From: Gammaproteobacteria bacterium | Lineage (GTDB): Bacteria > Pseudomonadota > Gammaproteobacteria > GCF-002020875 | Assembly: GCA_018671205.1 (NCBI GenBank) | Contig: JABHIC010000307.1 | Location: 1 to 7,799, forward strand | DNA: 7,799 nucleotides | Direction: 5' to 3' | In this document: positions 6,033 to 7,799 of the stretch, piece after piece | How the letters are laid out: each line of letters begins with the position of its first letter | Position numbering within the stretch: the stretch's first letter is position 1 | Position numbers and translations under genes: made by a program | The notes under the pieces: model-generated | Seen by the model: the letters and a program-made list of their open reading frames with translations, nothing else | The model's database searches: none | What the model was told of the DNA's origin: nothing

Positions 6033-7700
6033 ATGGCCCAATTCATCTATACCATGAACCGCGTTGGAAAAGTGGTGCCTGGTGGTAAAGAAATTCTCAA
6101 AGATATCTCTCTCTCTTTTTTCCCCGGTGCAAAAATTGGGGTTCTTGGACTCAATGGCTCAGGCAAATCGACCCTGTTAAAAATTATGGCCGGTCTCGAT
6201 TCCGAGATTACGGGAGAGGCTCGCCCTCAGGCGGGCATCAATATTGGCTACCTCCCTCAGGAACCTCAACTGGATGCCAACAAAAGTGTGCGCGGTAATG
6301 TTGAAGAGGGGGTTGCAGAGACCAAGGGGCTGGTTGATCGATTTAATGAGGTAAGCGCACAGTTTGCTGACCCGGATGCAGACTTTGACACGCTTCTGGC
6401 CGAACAGGCCGAGCTTCAGGACAAAATTGATGCTGCGGGTGCCTGGGAGCTGGATCGTAAACTTGAAATTGCTGCTGATGCACTCCGCCTACCTCCCTGG
6501 GAGGCCGATGTCACCACACTCTCGGGTGGTGAACGGCGTCGCGTAGCCCTCTGTCGCCTGCTTCTCTCTAACCCTGACATGCTGTTACTGGATGAGCCCA
6601 CCAACCACCTTGATGCCGAATCCATTGCCTGGCTGGAGCGCTTTCTCCATGACTTTCCCGGTACGGTGGTGGCCATCACCCATGACCGCTACTTTCTCGA
6701 CAATGTTGCCGGCTGGATTCTTGAGCTTGACCGTGGGCGTGGAATTCCTTGGGAGGGAAACTACTCCTCCTGGCTGGAGCAGAAGCAGAACCGCCTGCAG
6801 ATGGAGGAGAAACAGGAGAGTGCTCGCCAAAAGAGCATGAAAGAGGAGCTGGAGTGGATACGCTCCAACCCCAAAGGTCGACACGCAAAAAGCAAGGCCC
6901 GTATCGCCCGCTTTGATGAGCTATCGTCACAAGAGAACCAGAGTAGAAATGAGACCCATGAGCTCTATATTCCCCCCGGCCCTCGACTCGGTGATCGGGT
7001 CATTGAGGGGCGTGATATACGCAAAGCCTTCGGCGATCAGCTGCTGGTTGAGAACCTCAATTTCAATCTTCCCCCAGGGGGGATTGTGGGTATTATTGGC
7101 CCCAACGGTGCGGGGAAAACCACGCTCTTTCGGATGTTAGTAGAAGAGCAACAGCCCGATGCGGGTGAACTGCTGATAGGGGAAACCGTTCAGCCCTCCT
7201 ATGTGGATCAGAACCGTGACTCGCTCAACACTGATCAGACCGTCTGGGAGTCGATCAGCGGTGGTCAGGAGATCCTGCGTATTGGTAACTATGAGACCAA
7301 CTCACGTGCCTACGTCTCTCGCTTCAACTTCAGGGGGAGTGACCAACAAAAAATGGTTAGCAACCTCTCTGGTGGAGAGCGTAACCGCGTTCATCTCGCC
7401 AAACTGTTACAGAGTGGCGGCAATCTGCTACTGCTGGATGAGCCCACCAATGACCTGGATGTGGAGACCCTGCGTGCCCTGGAAGAGGCACTCCTCTCCT
7501 TCCCCGGCTGTGCGGTAGTGATATCACATGATCGTTGGTTCCTGGACCGTATTGCGACCCATATTCTCGCCTTTGAGGGGGATAGCAAAGTGGTCTGGTT
7601 TGAGGGCAACTATGCCGACTATGAGAAAGACCGTAAGCGGCGCCTGGGTGCCAGTGCAGACCAACCACACCGGATCAAGTATCGTCCCATATCAAAATAA
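6033..7700 (+). CDS. ettA: energy-dependent translational throttle protein EttA (ABC-F)
   Basis: From ATG 6033 the protein is 555 residues, the same as E. coli EttA, and begins M-A-Q-F-I-Y-T-M as that protein does apart from conservative changes. EttA is a cytoplasmic ABC-F ATPase that binds the ribosomal E site and, depending on ADP/ATP, controls entry into elongation. It has two ATPase domains. Domain 1: Walker A G39-L-N-G-S-G-K45-S-T, signature L163-S-G-G-E167, Walker B catalytic E188. Domain 2: Walker A G356-P-N-G-A-G-K362-T-T, signature L445-S-G-G-E449, catalytic E470. E188 and E470 fall at the E. coli positions. The arm insertion lies around 95-139 and the charged, coiled P-site tRNA interaction motif around 242-322, rich in Q, E, K and R. 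No membrane segment exists. It is probably transcribed from its own promoter across the end of msbA. Confidence 0.97.
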   Translation: MAQFIYTMNRVGKVVPGGKEILKDISLSFFPGAKIGVLGLNGSGKSTLLKIMAGLDSEITGEARPQAGINIGYLPQEPQLDANKSVRGNVEEGVAETKGLVDRFNEVSAQFADPDADFDTLLAEQAELQDKIDAAGAWELDRKLEIAADALRLPPWEADVTTLSGGERRRVALCRLLLSNPDMLLLDEPTNHLDAESIAWLERFLHDFPGTVVAITHDRYFLDNVAGWILELDRGRGIPWEGNYSSWLEQKQNRLQMEEKQESARQKSMKEELEWIRSNPKGRHAKSKARIARFDELSSQENQSRNETHELYIPPGPRLGDRVIEGRDIRKAFGDQLLVENLNFNLPPGGIVGIIGPNGAGKTTLFRMLVEEQQPDAGELLIGETVQPSYVDQNRDSLNTDQTVWESISGGQEILRIGNYETNSRAYVSRFNFRGSDQQKMVSNLSGGERNRVHLAKLLQSGGNLLLLDEPTNDLDVETLRALEEALLSFPGCAVVISHDRWFLDRIATHILAFEGDSKVVWFEGNYADYEKDRKRRLGASADQPHRIKYRPISK

Positions 7701-7729
7701 GCGGGTGGGCCCTGCTTGCGATAAGCGGG
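7697..7729 (+). repeat. two direct copies of ATAAGCGGG after ettA
   Basis: ATAAGCGGG occurs at 7697-7705, overlapping the ettA stop codon, and at 7721-7729, 24 bp start to start. The second copy lies in the spacer of a candidate promoter. Between them a stem of about 7 bp (AAGC at 7699 pairing with GCTT ending at 7717, with one G-T pair) can form, but no U-tract follows, so it is not a typical intrinsic terminator. The repeat could be a regulator site or chance. Confidence 0.4.
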
Positions 7730-7744
7730 AAAACCCCCTATAGT
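7716..7744 (+). promoter_or_regulatory. candidate sigma70 promoter for the gene starting at 7787
   Basis: TTGCGA (7716-7721, 4/6) and TATAGT (7739-7744, 5/6) are separated by 17 bp. Transcription would begin near 7751, about 36 nt before the next start codon. A perfect TTGACA at 7747-7752 lies just downstream but has no -10 box at proper distance. Confidence 0.45.
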
Positions 7745-7772
7745 TCTTGACAGTTTCGCTATGTTTTTACCC

Positions 7773-7778
7773 AAGGAG
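7773..7778 (+). promoter_or_regulatory. ribosome binding site of the 3'-truncated last gene
   Basis: AAGGAG is followed after 8 nt by ATG at 7787-7789, a near-ideal arrangement. It supports a real gene start at the window edge. Confidence 0.75.
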
Positions 7779-7786
7779 AACAAAAG

Positions 7787-7799
7787 ATGAATCCACTTA
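7787..7799 (+). CDS. start of an unidentified gene, four codons only
   Basis: ATG at 7787 opens a frame reading M-N-P-L before the window ends. The case for a gene is the good AAGGAG site upstream, a candidate promoter at 7716-7744 and the 86-nt gap after ettA with no other function. Nothing can be said about the product. Confidence 0.5.

Noticed and set aside
6416..6930. Several antisense open frames of 80-100 codons inside ettA, and similar ones opposite the other genes
   Set aside because: They lie within a strongly conserved gene, have no ribosome binding sites and give low-complexity S/R/P-rich products typical of shadow frames.
7699..7717. Hairpin after ettA as an intrinsic terminator
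   Set aside because: The stem is about 7 bp with one G-T pair and is followed by GCGATAAG rather than a run of T.

Overview
The window looks like chromosomal housekeeping and envelope DNA from a Gram-negative proteobacterium, most likely a gammaproteobacterium. This rests on MsbA and an LpxL-type lipid A acyltransferase side by side, and on an EttA whose length and catalytic positions match the E. coli protein. GC content looks moderate (low-to-mid 50s percent by eye, not counted). No rRNA, tRNA, CRISPR array, insertion sequence or phage gene was seen, and coding density is high. I cannot name the genus.

Layout. (1) Positions 1-157, minus strand: the 5' end of a gene for an exported protein with a signal peptide, cut by the window edge. 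(2) 158-330: a divergent intergenic region with candidate promoters on both strands. (3) 331-936: a SprA-related putative zinc metalloprotease with an HEQAH motif. (4) 1038-1727: a conserved protein of unknown function resembling the DUF6901 family, with a CX2CX9C cysteine cluster. (5) 1761-3209: a polytopic GT39/ArnT-like glycosyltransferase starting at TTG. (6) 3224-4129: an LpxL/HtrB-family lipid A acyltransferase. (7) 4136-5911: MsbA. (8) 6033-7700: EttA, the ABC-F ribosome factor, with a near-consensus sigma70 promoter lying across the msbA stop codon. (9) 7787-7799: the first four codons of another plus-strand gene with a good ribosome binding site and a candidate promoter.

How the genes work together. 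The glycosyltransferase, acyltransferase and msbA genes are separated by only 14 and 6 nt and very likely form one transcription unit. In it, an acyl chain is added to lipid A on the inner leaflet, MsbA flips the product, and a polyprenyl-phosphate-sugar-dependent transferase could decorate lipid A or core on the periplasmic side. That last role is inference from context. lpxK, often next to msbA in gammaproteobacteria, is not here. ettA looks independently transcribed and unrelated to the envelope operon. The SprA-like and DUF6901-like genes have no assigned pathway.

I found no convincing unknown multi-gene system. The points most worth a second look are the candidate lipid A glycosylation module, the stop-codon-overlapping ettA promoter, the two uncharacterised upstream genes, and homopolymer tracts in the glycosyltransferase.
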